The translations under genes were made by a program, and so were the position numbers. A stretch of DNA of 64,000 nucleotides from Agelaius tricolor (taxonomy: Eukaryota > Chordata > Aves > Passeriformes > Icteridae), in contig JALJCS010000028.1 of the NCBI GenBank assembly GCA_023055355.1, positions 5,952,418 to 6,016,417 of the forward strand. The letters are read 5' to 3'. Of the stretch, positions 14,001-26,500 are shown piece by piece. The notes below the pieces were generated by a model that made no database searches, was not told the origin of the DNA, and saw only the letters and a list, made by a program, of their open reading frames with translations. The number at the start of each line of letters is the position of its first letter. Within the stretch, counting starts at the first letter, position 1.

Positions 14001-14034
14001 AAGCAACCAGGCAGAATCTGGGCATCTCTCCCAT

Positions 14035-14450
14035 GGAGACAGGCGGGGAGAACTGGGGGTATCCAGCCTGGAGAACAGGAGGTTCTGGGGAGACCTTAGA
14101 ATCCCTTGCAGTGCCTAAAGGAGCTCCAGGAGAGCTGGAGAGGACAATGGACAAGGGCATGGAGTGACAGGACAAGGGGCATGGCTTTAAACTAAAAGAG
14201 GGGAAATACAGATTTGATTTTAGGGAGAAATTCTTCCCTGTGAGAATTCTTCCCTCACTGTGAGAGTGGTGAGGCACTGGCAGAGGTTTCTGAGAGAAGC
14301 TATGGCTGCCCCATCCCTGGAAGTGTCCAAGGCCAGGCTGGACAGGGCTTGGAGCAACCTGGGATCGTGGAAGGTGTCCCTGCCCATGGCAAGGGGTCGG
14401 AACGGGATAAGCCTTAACGTCCCTCACACTCCAACCATCCTGTGTCTCTC
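14035..14450 (+). mobile_element. CR1 LINE 3' fragment
   Basis: Forward-oriented CR1 3' region with AGAACTGGGGGTATCCAGCC, TGGAGTGACAGGACAAGGGG, GGCTGCCCCATCCCTGGAAG and GGCTTGGAGCAACCTGGGAT in the expected order. It is 5'-truncated and non-coding. Confidence 0.9.
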
Positions 14451-14559
14451 TGATTTGGGCTCCCGACAGGAAGGCAGACAGGCTTGCTGGGGGCTGAGCC
14501 TCTCCCACGAGAACCGAGAGAACTTCTTGTCCCTCCCACATCCTTTATCTCGCCACGTC

Positions 14560-14820
14560 CCCTCGTATCTCCCCGTGTCGCCCACCGTGCGTGTCCCCCC
14601 GTGTCCCCCGTGTCCCCGAGCCCACGAGCGGCGCGGCCGCACCGCCGGTCTCACACTGACCCCCAGCGTCGGGCGGCGGCTGAGCCCGAGCTGCTGCCCC
14701 GGCCGGGAAGTTCGATGGGAATGGAACCCTAATTAAACCCTAATTAGAGTCTGTAGCGAAGCGACGTAACAAAGCGGGAAGCGGAGGGGCGGGAGCGCCT
14801 GTTCCCACGGCTACAGTTAC
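14560..14820. promoter_or_regulatory. Second orphan CpG-rich island
   Basis: A CpG-dense block (CACGTCCCC, GAGCGGCGCGGCCGCACCG, GGGCGGCGGCTGAGC) directly downstream of a CR1 copy, containing GC-box-like GGGGCGGG. Just upstream of its last part sits a duplicated CCCTAATTAAA/CCCTAATTAGA motif. No gene start is recognised beside it. A lncRNA promoter or distal enhancer is possible but unproven. Confidence 0.35.
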
Positions 14821-14829
14821 TGCAGCAGT

Positions 14830-17800
14830 TAAATTGAGGCAGGAAAAGGTTTCTGTAGCTGATGCTTTTTAACAGCCAGGCCAAGTTTCCAGTAAATCAT
14901 TAAAATCCTTGTAATCAGTCTCCTGGAGCAAAGGTAAGGATTTGGACCCAGTGAGACGCCTTGTGCTGGGAGAGATTGACTTGTAGTTTGTGAAACACTT
15001 TAAAAATCAATATGCCAGGAGCAAGAGGGGCTTAGGGAGGGCAGGAGACCTGGGGCAGGTGGAATTCACTGGGCAGCGTTTGGAGGTGCCTTAGGAAGGA
15101 TTTGGCAGGTAAACACTAGAGATGGTTACAAAAAGTGCATCGGTAGCAGGGGGACAAGAGCATGAGGCAAGGGTTTGGGGCAGAGTCCAGGCAGGGCTCC
15201 AGCTGTACCCATCACGGGAAGCCCAGTCCCAAACAGTCCCTCAGGCAGGTATTGCAGCCCCCCGGGCTGGGCTAGGCTCTCTGCACTCGCTGTTCTCCGA
15301 TGTTCCTTACGCTTTGTCATTAACGAATGTCACAGGTTTCCTCTTTGTTGCTCTTTCTCACAAAGCCCACGTACAGCTCCGTCGTGTTAATTAATTTCTT
15401 CAGATACTGCCTTTCCATGTTTGGTCGTTGATAAAACACTTGCTAGAAATCCAAAATAAGACTCAAAGAGATTTCTCACATGGCAAGCATAAAGTTTCAT
15501 TATGTACTGTAAATTGCCTGTGATTTCTGTGTCAAGGCTCACCAGCTCCTGATGTGAGCACTCCTCTGTGATGGAAATGAGAGGTTTATTCCATGTGAGA
15601 GGTGCTACGGTCCTCAGGTCAGCAGTGCTCAGGGCAGCTGCATGGGAGGGCTGCAGATCCTTGTGAATTTCGGTTCTTGATGAGATATCAACTCCCAGAG
15701 AATTTCCCAGGACACAGTGCCTCTGGGAGCCCAGAACAGCAGCTCATAGAATCATGGAATCACAGAATAGCTTGGCTTAGAAGGGACCTTGAAGATCATC
15801 CAGTTCTAACTCCCTGCCATGAGCAGGGATGCCTTCCTTAGACCAGGTTACTCAGAGCCCCATCCAGCCTCAATGCTCACCAACATTACCTGAGCTGGCA
15901 CAACAACACCATGTGATGGAAAGGAACAGCAGCTAAACATTTTTTCTTCAAATATTCAACACAAGACCAACTCTTCCTGCTGAGGAGGCAGAGGAGGCAG
16001 CCAGAAGGATGCAGCAGGGAGCAAGGCTCCTGGTGCTGGTTACTGGGAAGTGGATCTTGCTCCTGCTTTCTCCCCAGAAGAATTCAGCCACTTGAACCCC
16101 ACCCACCTTTTCCGTGGCAGGAAAAGGCCAGCCAGCGCTCCTGATGGATGGCTGCTCAGCATGACAGACCTCACATTCAACAGTTAACAGCCAGCATGTT
16201 TACAGGCAAACATTTTTTTTGGCTGCTGTCCCTGGCATGTCAGTCATGTTTAGCCAAATGAACTGGGAGGATTATAACAGACAGGGACACTGGTGCAAGT
16301 GACAGGCGCAGAGACAAGTGCTGCAAGAAGCTCATTTGCACATCAAGTTTCACAGCCCAGCTCTCCCTTCCTGCTCCATAAGCTCATCAGCTGCTGCTGC
16401 AGAGCCGCCAGTTTTCACAGGAATGATGGAGCTCACAAAACCCTCTTTTTATTTTTTCTTCCCTGCCTACTTAGACAACAGATTCTAACATAACCCATTT
16501 TTTAAAATTTGGAGAATAAGCCCCCTTTTATGTGGAAATGTGGGTTTAATGTAAATAGCTCGTGCTGCTCTGATTCTCTCAGAGGGCTGTTGGCTGTTGG
16601 CAGTCCCCCTGTTGCCTTTCAAGTCACTTGGGAGTCACTGCTGCTGAGGTGGGGATGGATCTCAGAGGGATCCACAGTCTCTCCTGGGTGCTTCCTGCGC
16701 TATGTGACAGTTTTTATCTCAACAGTATTTCAGAATATGAAGCAACATCTGAAGCTGTGAAATTGTCACTACCTGCCCCCAAAATAACGTGGTTAAAGGA
16801 GGGAATAGGGAGAGTGTGAAATGAGAGCTCTGGATGGAGCCCTGCCGTCCCAGCTCCATCTAAGCTGCTGTGTCCCTTGCACCCTGTGTCCAAGGCCACC
16901 CCACAGAGCCTCATGTGCTTTGTAGTTGTACCTCACCCCACATCAGGTCACCAAAGGCCATGGGAATGCTCAGGGCTTTGCCACCCCCTTCTCAGTGCTC
17001 AATCACATCAGCTTTCCAAAGCGGAATAAAACCCCAGAAACATACAGTGTTGTGAAAAGTATTTATTAGAATTAAATTTTCCTTACTATTTTCAGTTTGT
17101 TGTGGAAATTAAAACAAGAACCACGTTTTCCAGCTGCTGAAATGCTGCTTTTCAGCCAGCTTTAGTCTGCGGCTGTTTACAAGACAGCATAAGTTTTCAC
17201 TGCCTAATAAAAACAATCATCTGTATTCCATGGCTGCAAGCAACAACACTGTGAGAGAGTGGAGCAAGTCAAGGAGGTTTTGGAGAAGAATATGAATTAT
17301 CTCACCTGGAGAACAAAGCATAGATGGACCCTGAGCACCGAGGGAAATTGCACAACAATGTGCATGCAAGTCTCCAAACCTGCATGGTTTAACTGGGGGA
17401 TTTTATACTTTTGAGAAAAAATGTATTTCTTGAATATCCCCATAGGTAAAGTCTTGCCACTTATTTCTGCGATTTAAATTGTTGCTTCTGTTTTTTAAGG
17501 CCAGGCTGAACGGACAAGCATTTAATCAGCCAAGTTGGATGAAGGAGCACAGGTACCACTGAGACTCATGGGACAGCTCTGCAATGAGCAAGAACATTAA
17601 AGGCTGCTATAAAGAAACAAGCTCCTGTGCCCTCAGATGGACAGAATTATAAAAATCCCCACAGCATCCCCAAAGCACTGAATTAACTGGAGAAGGAGCT
17701 GTGTTTAATGTGATGGATGGAGCCCGCGGGCCCCATCGTGGGGACGTGGCCGTCAGGGCACCGGTACCTGCCACCGCTCCCCGCAGCACCTCCCTGGGAA

Positions 17801-18060
17801 CATCAGACAGGATAATTACGTACTTAAATCTGGGTGCTTTACTACACAGAAATTCATCTGCTACCCTCAGAGTCCTTGAAGTTAAAGAGGGATTTGAGTT
17901 ACTGACATAATTTGTTCCCTGAGGGCTGTGGAAAGCAGAGAGAAGAACATCTGAATAATAACTCTTCGACCATGTCTTGAATGGGAGCGAGCACTGCTTC
18001 AGAGTGAGACACAATGGGAAGCAAACGATTTCAAATGTTTATAAGCTACATAGCTCCTAG
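14830..18060. other. Intergenic DNA with one CR1 piece
   Basis: No gene recognised. A CR1 3' end in reverse orientation lies near 15746-15870. A small CpG-containing patch lies near 17720-17800. AT-rich stretches (17040-17220, 17400-17480) contain nothing recognisable. Confidence 0.55.
15746..15870 (-). mobile_element. CR1 3' fragment
   Basis: Reverse-orientation CR1 end: ATAGAATCATGGAATCACAG followed by AGAAGGGACCTTGAAGATCA and TCCAGTTCTAACTCCCTGCC. Confidence 0.85.
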
Positions 18061-18065
18061 GCAGG

Positions 18066-18450
18066 ATGGGGCTGGGTTTTTCCCCAAGCAGCTGGGAGGG
18101 AGGTCCTTCAGAAACTGTAATTGCAGCCTTCCAATACTTGAAGGGAACTTATAGGAAAGATGAGGCAAGACTATTTACCAAACCATGTAGTGACAGGACA
18201 AGGAGGAATGGGTTTAAACTGATAGAGAATAGGTTTAGATTGGATACTGAGAAGAAATTCTCAACTGTGAGGGTGATGAGGCCTTGGCACAGGGTGCCCA
18301 GAGAAGCTGTGGCTGCCCCATTGCTGGAAGTGCCCAAGGCCAGACTGGACAGGACTTGGAGCAACCTGGGATAGTGGAAAGTGTCCCTGCCATGCCAGGG
18401 AGTGGGACTGGATGATCTTCAAGGTCGCTTCCTACCCCATTGTGTGACCT
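18066..18450 (+). mobile_element. CR1 LINE 3' fragment
   Basis: Forward CR1 3' region with AGTGACAGGACAAGGAGGAA, GGCTGCCCCATTGCTGGAAG and GATGATCTTCAAGGTCGCTT. It ends about 70 bp before the tandem repeat that precedes the C1orf174 promoter. Confidence 0.9.
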
Positions 18451-18522
18451 GTGACGAGCTGCTTTGTGCTCACTTTGCCAAAGCGTTAAGGTGATGCTGT
18501 CTGTGGTGCAAGCCAGGGCCTG

Positions 18523-18640
18523 CGCCGTGTGAGGGGCTGCTATGTGTGAGGGGCTACGGCGTGTGAGGGGCTGCTATGTGTGAAGGGCTGCGGGGTGTGA
18601 GGGGCTGCTATGTGTGAAGGGCTGCGGCGTGTGAGGCCGT
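18523..18640. repeat. GTGTGAGGGGCTGC tandem repeat
   Basis: About three to four imperfect copies of a unit of roughly 36-39 bp, each made of two half-units of the form GTGTGAGGGGCTGC plus a variable linker. It sits immediately upstream of the C1orf174 CpG island. Confidence 0.8.
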
Positions 18641-18649
18641 GGGCTCCCC

Positions 18650-19040
18650 GCCCTCACTTGGCGGGATGAAGCTGCCTTTTGCCCGAAGCCCTTTGTCGGT
18701 ACCCGGAGCCCTCTGCTCTGTGCCCGGTGCCCGCGCTCACCCCGGGGCTCCCGAACGGAGCTCCACAAGATGGCGAGCGCGGGCGCGCGCGCGGCCCAAG
18801 ATGGCGGCGGGCGGCGGGGCGCGGGGCCGGAGGCGCTCGGACACCCGCGGCCCCGCTCGCCCGCCCCGGCCACGGCCACGGCCACGGCACCGGGCCCGGA
18901 GCTCCGACGACGCGGCCCCAGCAGCCGAACCCGCACAGCCCGCGGGGGAAACAGCCGACACGGCGAGACCGGTAGGAGGGACGGGGCCAGGTGGGATGGT
19001 GTGGGAGGGAAAGGCCGCCGGGCCGGGCGATCACAGCGGG
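18650..19040 (+). promoter_or_regulatory. CpG-island promoter of C1orf174
   Basis: A dense CpG block covers the first coding exon. Two AAGATGGCG elements (about 18767 and 18798) fit the YY1 consensus AAGATGGCGGC; the second contains the proposed start codon. YY1 sites overlapping initiator codons are a known class of housekeeping promoter element. The transcription start itself cannot be placed from sequence alone. Confidence 0.6.
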
Positions 19041-20889
19041 GGGAATCGCAGGTGATTATTAACAGCTACAATCTGAGCTTCATCATGTGGGAATTATCAG
19101 GAGAATTGAAGTAAATTTATCGCCCTTCCCGCTCCTCCCACGACGTTGTTTGTGCCGGTGTAGAAATACAGAGCAGATTTAGCCGATTGCTGTGCCGGGT
19201 GATGACAGGCCTGGCACAGTAATTCCCATTAGCATCATCCTTAAGAAAATAAGAACATGGTGATTGACCTCTTACGGTGCTAGTTTATTCTCCTCTGAGC
19301 CAAGTGTTTTTATCTTGCTGGTGATGGACTGTGTATTGTGGTTTATGTAAGCTGTCTGCTCCTCTTTTCCTCTCTTTATATGTACTTTATACTAATTACT
19401 TTTCTTAGAAGGTTTGGATCAAAATGCCACTTCTGTGATGGAGCCCTTCTGTTCCTTTGCACGTAAAGAGAGGAGGTGATTTTATTCTTTATTTCAAGTG
19501 AGCTTTACGATCTTGTCTTTTTTTTCTAACAGTGTTCGTCACATGAAGCTGCTGAAGGACAACCTGCAAAGAGGATGAAATATGAAGAAAGCAATCTAAA
19601 ATCAGAGCTAGAGGGACTCACATGTGAAAGTGGAAACCTTGCTGCGCTGGGGGAAACACCTAAAACATCTGATGAGGATGGAGGTTCAGAAGATCCAAGA
19701 GACAGCAGTGTCATCCAACAGGAAAGAGATGAAAGCATTCCAGAGACTGATGAAGGGAAGCAGGAGAAGGAGCACGGTGTTCCTCAGGAGCCACACACAG
19801 TGAAATCCAGCGGTGCTCCATTAAAAATGGGTGGATATCTGCACCACTATCATGTGTTCAGTGAAGAGGAGAGCAGCTGTGGGAGCTTTGACGGGGCCAC
19901 CTCGGAGGACGCAGAGTGCCCACGGAGGCTGATGTTCCTGGAGCACAGCAGTGGCCTCTCGGATGAGGACAGCAACCAGCCCATGCCAGTGCACCGGTTC
20001 TTTGGAGATGTTGAGCTGGTGAGATGATGAGTCTGTTCCTGCTTCAGACCCAGCCCTGGTCTGCTTAAAATTTGCCTCAAAACTCTTGGAGAATTTGGCC
20101 AGTATTGTTGGGCCCTGTACCCCAGATAAAACTGTCTCCATCAGAGATTAAATTACTTGTCCAGCTGAATTAATTTCAGGTGTAAAATCTTTCTTATTTA
20201 GACTTTTTTGTCCAATTCCGTGAGAGGTATTTTTACTGATAACGACATTATGGAGGCACAGTATTGTTGGCAAAATAGATTTGTGCTGGTCTTTGGTTCT
20301 TTACAGAATCATAGAACAGCTTGGGTTGGAGGGATCTTAGAAATCACCCAGTTCCAGCCCTGCTGCATTGGGATTGCTTGGAATGGAAACTGGTTTCTGT
20401 CTACCTCAGCTTTTGAACTGACCCAAGGGCCAGAGTGTTACGTTGGAATCCCTTTAACAAGCATAACTTTGGGGCAAGTGATGCTGCTGTCTTTTAGGTG
20501 TTTCTTGTGGTATTTAGAAAGCAGTGAGGATTTGTTTAGGGAGCCCTTCACCCTCTGCCAATCCTCCTCACAGCAGTGGAAGGAATGCCAGGTGTGGGGC
20601 TGCCCATGGACCTGGTTTGGGGAGGCTCCCCTCAAAGCACCACAACTTTAGCTTTGTGCCACTGCTCCCAAGCTGAGGGTTGGTTCCTGTGTCAGCTGAG
20701 GGAGGATGGGAGCTGGAGGTAGGAATTCTGCCTCCACAGACTTTTTTCCTTGTTGATTTGATCTTTTCCCTCCAGCACCTCCCAGCAGTTGTGCTCCCGA
20801 GTGTGACGAGGAGCAGGCGAGAAGCCAGGAAGCTCCATTTCATTGCAAAGGAAGATGATGAAGAGGAGGAGGAAGAGGATGATGTCTAA
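18801..20889 (+). CDS. C1orf174: C1orf174 homologue (UPF0688 family), 3 coding exons
   Basis: Coding exons are 18801-18971, 19533-20018 and 20776-20889, all joined in phase 0 with GT-AG introns, giving 256 aa (human about 243). Recognition rests on the C-terminal block DSNQPMPVHRFFGDVEL (end of exon 2) and on ARKLHFIAKEDDEEEEEE plus a short acidic tail (exon 3), which match the human protein's conserved end. The N-terminus is low-complexity Arg/Pro/Ala and weakly conserved; the middle is Ser/Glu-rich and probably disordered. The family is nuclear and of unknown function. I chose the ATG at 18801 because it is in frame, in a strong context and spliced cleanly; an in-frame ATG at 18639 and an out-of-frame strong ATG at 18770 lie upstream. 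The gene converges on DFFB. Confidence 0.88.
20305..20372 (-). mobile_element. CR1 3' fragment in C1orf174 intron 2
   Basis: AGAATCATAGAACAGCTTGG followed by GGGATCTTAGAAATCACCCA, the reverse-orientation 3' end of CR1. Confidence 0.8.
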
Positions 20890-21110
20890 CAACAGACTGT
20901 AAACAAATTAAACCCTTCTTCTTTCTCTTTGTGACCACATGGCAATGGCTGTGTCAGTAACCTGAGGTGTCTGTTTGCCTTTTCTCAGGGAGAGAATTGG
21001 GAGAGTCTGTTTTGCTGGAATTGGCAGATACAGTATTCCAGTGATTATCTGGGGCAAATACTGAATTTTCAGTGATTTGGAAATAAAGTACAATTGAGCA
21101 CTTTACCACT
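20890..21110 (+). other. C1orf174 3' UTR and poly(A) signal
   Basis: After the TAA ending at 20889 there is a canonical AATAAA at about 21082-21087, implying a short 3' UTR of roughly 200 nt. No other strong signal lies nearer. Confidence 0.65.
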
Positions 21111-23511
21111 GATATTTAAGAAAAAACCCCAGGGAATAGAGAAGTTCTTATGGCTTTTTCGTAAATTTGAGCCTCTATCTTAAAAAAGTATTTGGTTTCA
21201 CTCCTTTTTTTGCAAAATAGTCCAGAAAAGGATGCTGGAGCAAGGTTCTTTTAATTCTGCAATGTCTGTGGCATCCAGGTAATCAAGGAGCCAACTGACT
21301 CCCTGGTACAAAGAAGGTCAAATGTCTTCCTTGTGTGGGTTGTTTACACCTAACCCAGGACCAGTTAAACCTCTAAAATGCAGTTCTGCTGGCCAAATGA
21401 AATGCAGGATGCAGTGTGCTCATCTCTGCGAGTTCAGCACGTTTTCATTGCACGTCAGCTCCCCAAACACCCACCCCATGGTGCTGCCTCCTCCCTCCAC
21501 CAGCTGCTCTAAGTGTTGTCCTTCCTTGATTTCCAACTGGTTTCCAGCAGGGATTTTGGAAACAAATGCTTTGGTGGTGATCCACAACAAATACCTTCCC
21601 TTGGATTTGATGGGCAGGGGAAGATTGCTGAGGCTGTGGGGCAGCCCCCTCTGCATGTTTAAAAAAAAACAAAAGGAGCAACCTCAGCCAATTCCAGGAA
21701 CTGTTAATTCGCCCAGTGTTTGTGGGAATATTTCTTTGAAAGTGTGATTATGCAATAAGCTTCTAGATATTTATTGTTATAGCTCCTTCTATGTTTCTAA
21801 AAATAGAGAGAAAATGTTATCAGCAGATGGTTTAAATAAATATTAATTTCTACAGCTAGAGCTTGTTAAACATTCAAAAGTTGTAAGGCAAACAAATTGT
21901 ATATGTATGGCATGGTAATGCATTCCCATTTCCACTCCAGCTGATGCATTGTTTCTGTCAAAGATATTTCTTGGCTCCTTTTCACTCTAATTCTGTAATG
22001 CAGAAAAATCCAGATTTTTAAATTGCATATTCATAGTTCCAGCCCAGCTCTGTGTTGCAGCAGCTCCTCCCAGCATTCCTTCAGTGCTGTGTTTGCTGCT
22101 GGCTCTTTCTAGCAAACACAGTTTCACACACAGACATTCATTTCACTTGCAAAATGCATTTTCAGTTTGGGGGACATGTGTCACACAGGTGACACTGGGT
22201 TTGTCACCAGAATCCTGCCAGTGCCCTCCCCAGTGTCAAACAGTGCAGGAGGGGAAGCTGGAAGGATCAAGTGCATGCAGTGGGATCAGCAGTCCTGTGT
22301 TAAAAATGCACCTCCTTGATTTTCAGACTGCACTGTTTAGGAGGAGATTGAGTTTGTTGTTTAAAGTAAATCCATATTCTGTGTAGCAAAGCTTCCAAGA
22401 CCCAGTAATTTGGGGCTCAGGCAGAAATATAATTTCCACGCAATTTCATGTAGACTAACTGGTCCAGGACCAACACTATGAAGGAAAATAGAACTTTTTC
22501 TAGTTATTTACAGAGCAGTAAGTAGCTGGTGCTCAATTCATAAACACATTTCCCTTCATGCTCTATCACACCTGAATAATGTCTTGTGCACCTTCACGTA
22601 CGCACACAGACACACAGATATGGGGGCATTTTTTTATTTAAAATGTTCACATGATTTACATTGACAATCCCAAAAGTTCAGTTGCTATCAGCTGGTATTA
22701 AAAAAAAGAAATTCAAGTAAAAAATTGAACTATTCCTGATTTGTTTGCCTGAGGTAGGAAATGTTTTACCAAAGCAATATTCTCCAAGGCAGTGGGTAAA
22801 CATTACTGTAAACATGATCATTATAGCTGTCCTTTCTGGTGGTGTATCAAGTAAAACTCTCAAGCTGGAGGCAGAAAGTGTTAGAAAGGAGAGGGAAATC
22901 AGCAGGGAAGATGGCAAACAAAGGTGGGAAAGGCAAAAAAAAAAAAAGCCATGGTCTTGCTATTCTTTCTAGGAGATGCACATCTGAAGCAATGGCAAAG
23001 GGGCAGGTGGGGATGAGGGCAGGGGTTTGGCACAGGTGAGGTGGCAGCTCTGCTGCTGAACCACCTTTGGAATTCCTGAAGCTACCTGCAAAAGGCACAG
23101 ATAAAACATGATCCTAAATCCTTCTTTGATTTTTTGGCTTAATCTCCAGAAGAATAGGAGTCTATGAGCCCCTGCAGGTTAGTTTGTAAAAAATGTTTTA
23201 TCCAAGTTTCATTTCTGTGTACTGTGTTGGCCTTAGATGACAGGGTAGAATCAGAGTCAGCCTCTGGCTCATTTTGTACCTTTATCACACTTGATTTGAG
23301 CTTGATTTGAGGGAAGCTTGTAAGGAGTGGGAAGGCAGGAGAAGAGAATTAAATGGGATATTGGAGTGTGCTTTGTGAGGCTCTGGTTGGGTTACCCAGC
23401 CACTCTTGTGCCAGGGATTCTCAAATAGTTCTTATTTAAGAAATTGGAGCTATTTAAAAACAACAGACTGACATGATTGAAAAAAGCAGCAGGTCCCTTC
23501 CAGAGACAGCG
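21111..23511. other. Convergent C1orf174/DFFB interval
   Basis: Non-coding sequence between the converging genes. A reverse-strand AATAAA at about 22633-22638 could end the DFFB message, giving an approximately 0.87-kb 3' UTR. No gene or transposon recognised; the rest is AT-rich. Confidence 0.5.
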
Positions 23512-26500
23512 CTAGGAAATCTCATGGGTTTGCTTCCTCTTTCTGAAAATTCTGCTTTTGTCACAGCTGAGGTTATGATTGGTTTTCTTATGGCAAGCAA
23601 TATGTACGAGTTTTAAATTATCCAGGGTAAACAGCAGCTGATAGAAGTATTCCCAGTTCACTTCTCTCCCGTCTCGTGTTTTGACAGCTTCTGCCAGTTC
23701 TGGGACAACAGCACGTTTCTTCTCAATTCTTGGGGATACAAAAGAGAAGACAATATTGCCATCAGGAGTTTTTTCAGAATAATCAAGCCTCCATCTTCCT
23801 TTCAGAGCCAGGCAGAACTGCAATTCTTTCTCCATTACTAGGCATATGATTTTTTTTCCCCCAAGGAAATTAGTTTAGCAAATCTTGTTTGCTTCACACC
23901 AGCATTTGAAATGGTTCAGAGGGGATTTTGCTGGAGAGGAGAATTCACACGGATAGTGCAGTGAGGAGGGGTTTGCTTCCATACACAGAAAATCTGCACA
24001 GAAGCAAAGCAGCTAATGAGAGGCAGCATTTCATCTGTCTTCAGGGTTTTGTTCTCACAGCAGCTGCAGCATCCCAGCACCTTTTCTCACCACATATTCA
24101 CAGCAGAGCTGACTGCACAGCGGGGGGAAGGGACTAAGGCTGAACCTTTCTGGCAAAGCTGAAGGCCACAAAGCAGGTAGGTCTGGATTAACACTTTGTA
24201 CGTACATGTGGTCGAGATTCCAGGTGCTGAAGAGGATCCTGCTTTCCCTGTTGCTGTAGGGGTTGATGGAATGCTTACACGGGCAGTCATCTCTGTCAAA
24301 AGGTCCCTGTGAAAGGTGTCACACTCGTCACCCCAGAGAGATCCTGCACCCACATTCCCCCCAGCCTGGCACTGTACCCAGGAAGCTGTTTCCTTCCTCT
24401 GATGTTGAAGGGGCAATGGGATCAAACTGATAAAAGGGGAAGTTTAAGTCAGATATATACAGAAGAAATTCTTCTCTGTGAGGTGGTGGAGCCCTGGCAC
24501 AGGGTGCCCAGAGAAGCTGTGGCTGTTCCATCCCTGGAAGTGTCCAAGGCCAGGTTGGATGGGGCTGGGAGCAAACTGGGCTAGTGGAATGTGCCCCTGC
24601 CATGGCAGGGGTGGAATGAGATGATCTTTAAGGTCCCTTCCCACCCAAACCATGCCATGATTCTTCAGGAAGGCTGCAGGTACCTGACAGGAGAACCACC
24701 CCTCTGCAGTGCACAGGCGTGCTGCCTCCTCCTCCTCCCTTCTGTCAAAGTAGCACCCGTTGTACTTCACAGATTTCAGTTTATCTGCCATCAGGTCGAT
24801 TATCCCTCTGTAGGCATCTCGTGCTGCAGGATGAACGTTTGAAATAAAACCAGTAACCTAGAGGGGGGAAACCCAGCAATCACTCCTCTGTTCCGGTGGC
24901 AGCCCGAGGCTCTTTTCTACAAGCACAACTGTAGAAATACTTTATATTCCTGCAGCTACAGAATTACTGTTACAGCTTGACATAATTTACTTCAACAGAA
25001 ACTTTTACCTCTCTCATGTAGCCCCGCATTCTGCTCTCACAGCTATGCCGCAGGTAGCTGGATTTGTTCTTGAACCGAGACTCCAGTCCTGGAGGGAATG
25101 AGATTATTTTGTACCTCAGCACAGCTCCTGCCCAGCTGGGAGCTCATGCTGGCTTTCCATTAACTCAGGTTGCACAGGTTTTTTAATATCCCATTTTTAT
25201 TTTACTGGTTCAGGACTACCGTGCTCTTAAGCACTTAAAAGGATGCTGTAGAGCATCTGCTGAAAAAGCAGGAGCTGGTGTTGTTATGTTTCTTGTTACT
25301 CTGTATATGTAGAACACCAAGAAATTGTGAAAGGAAAACAATTGTTGGGGAAGAACTGCAGTAATGGCTTGGGAATGGAAAGGGAAACTAGCAGATTATA
25401 AAGAGAACATAAAGCTGGCAGAGATGTCCCAGTTATCCATATACTATTAGCAAATCATTAAACATCATAAATGCAGATTTATATTAATGGGGGAAAATGC
25501 ATTCCAGAGCTATCTTTATTAAACCAATAGGGAACCATTAAAAAAAATCAAACATTTTAGCTTCGATACTAATCTACTAACACATTTAGCTTTAGATACT
25601 AAATGTGCATGTACTTTACAGAAACCTAAAGACAAGCGCTAATGGAAGGGATAACTAAAGCCCTGACCCAGCACCCAATCCCACCAGCCAGAAGAGCTCC
25701 CAAACTTTGCTTTAAGAGCAACAAAACTGACAGAAGTGACTTTTCAGAGCAGAGCAAGAGCTGGGATTCCCGTAGCAGCTTCCTACGGCAACAAACGCGC
25801 CTTCAAACCATTTCTTATCATCCTCCTTGTCCTCGGCCAGGATGTTTTCGCTCAGGTTGTGGATGAGATCCGCCAGCAGCTTCTGCCTGTGGGGAGCCCG
25901 CTCGTCCGTCAGCAGCCTCCGCGCAGCCTCCACCACAGCGCCCTGCTGGCTGCAGAACGCGGCCAGGAGCCGCTCGATGTCGCTGGCACCTGGGGCAGGT
26001 GAGGCGGCACCGGCTGAGCCCCCGCGGCCGGCGCTGCCCCCGCGCCCCCCGCCCGGCCCCGCCACACTCACAGCCCCGCCAGCTCTCCCCGGGGCCCAGC
26101 AGCACCAGCTCCGTCTGCGCCGGCAGCGCTCGGAAGTAGCTCTCGGTCAGCTCCGTGCCGTCCTCGTAGAGGCAGAGGCGGCTGCCTGCCAAGGGAAGCT
26201 GCCCCACGGGCGGGTGAGAGCCCGGCTCCGGGCGGGTGAGAGCCCGGCTCCGGGCGGGTGAGAGCCCGGCTCCGGGCGGGTGAGAGCCCGGCTCCGGGCG
26301 GCTGAGAGCCCGGCTCCGGGCGGCTGAGAGCCCGGCTCCGGGCGGCTGAGAGCCCGGCTCCGGGCGGGTGAGAGCCCGGCTCCGGGCGGCTGAGAGCCCG
26401 GCTCCGGGCGGCTGAGAGCCCGGCTCCGGGCGGCTGAGAGCCCGGCTCCGGGCGGCTGAGAGCCCGGCTCCGGGCGGCTGAGAGCCCGGCTCCGGGCGGC

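Noticed and set aside
25736..26002. Plus-strand frame over DFFB exon 3
   Set aside because: Antisense of a confidently identified coding exon.
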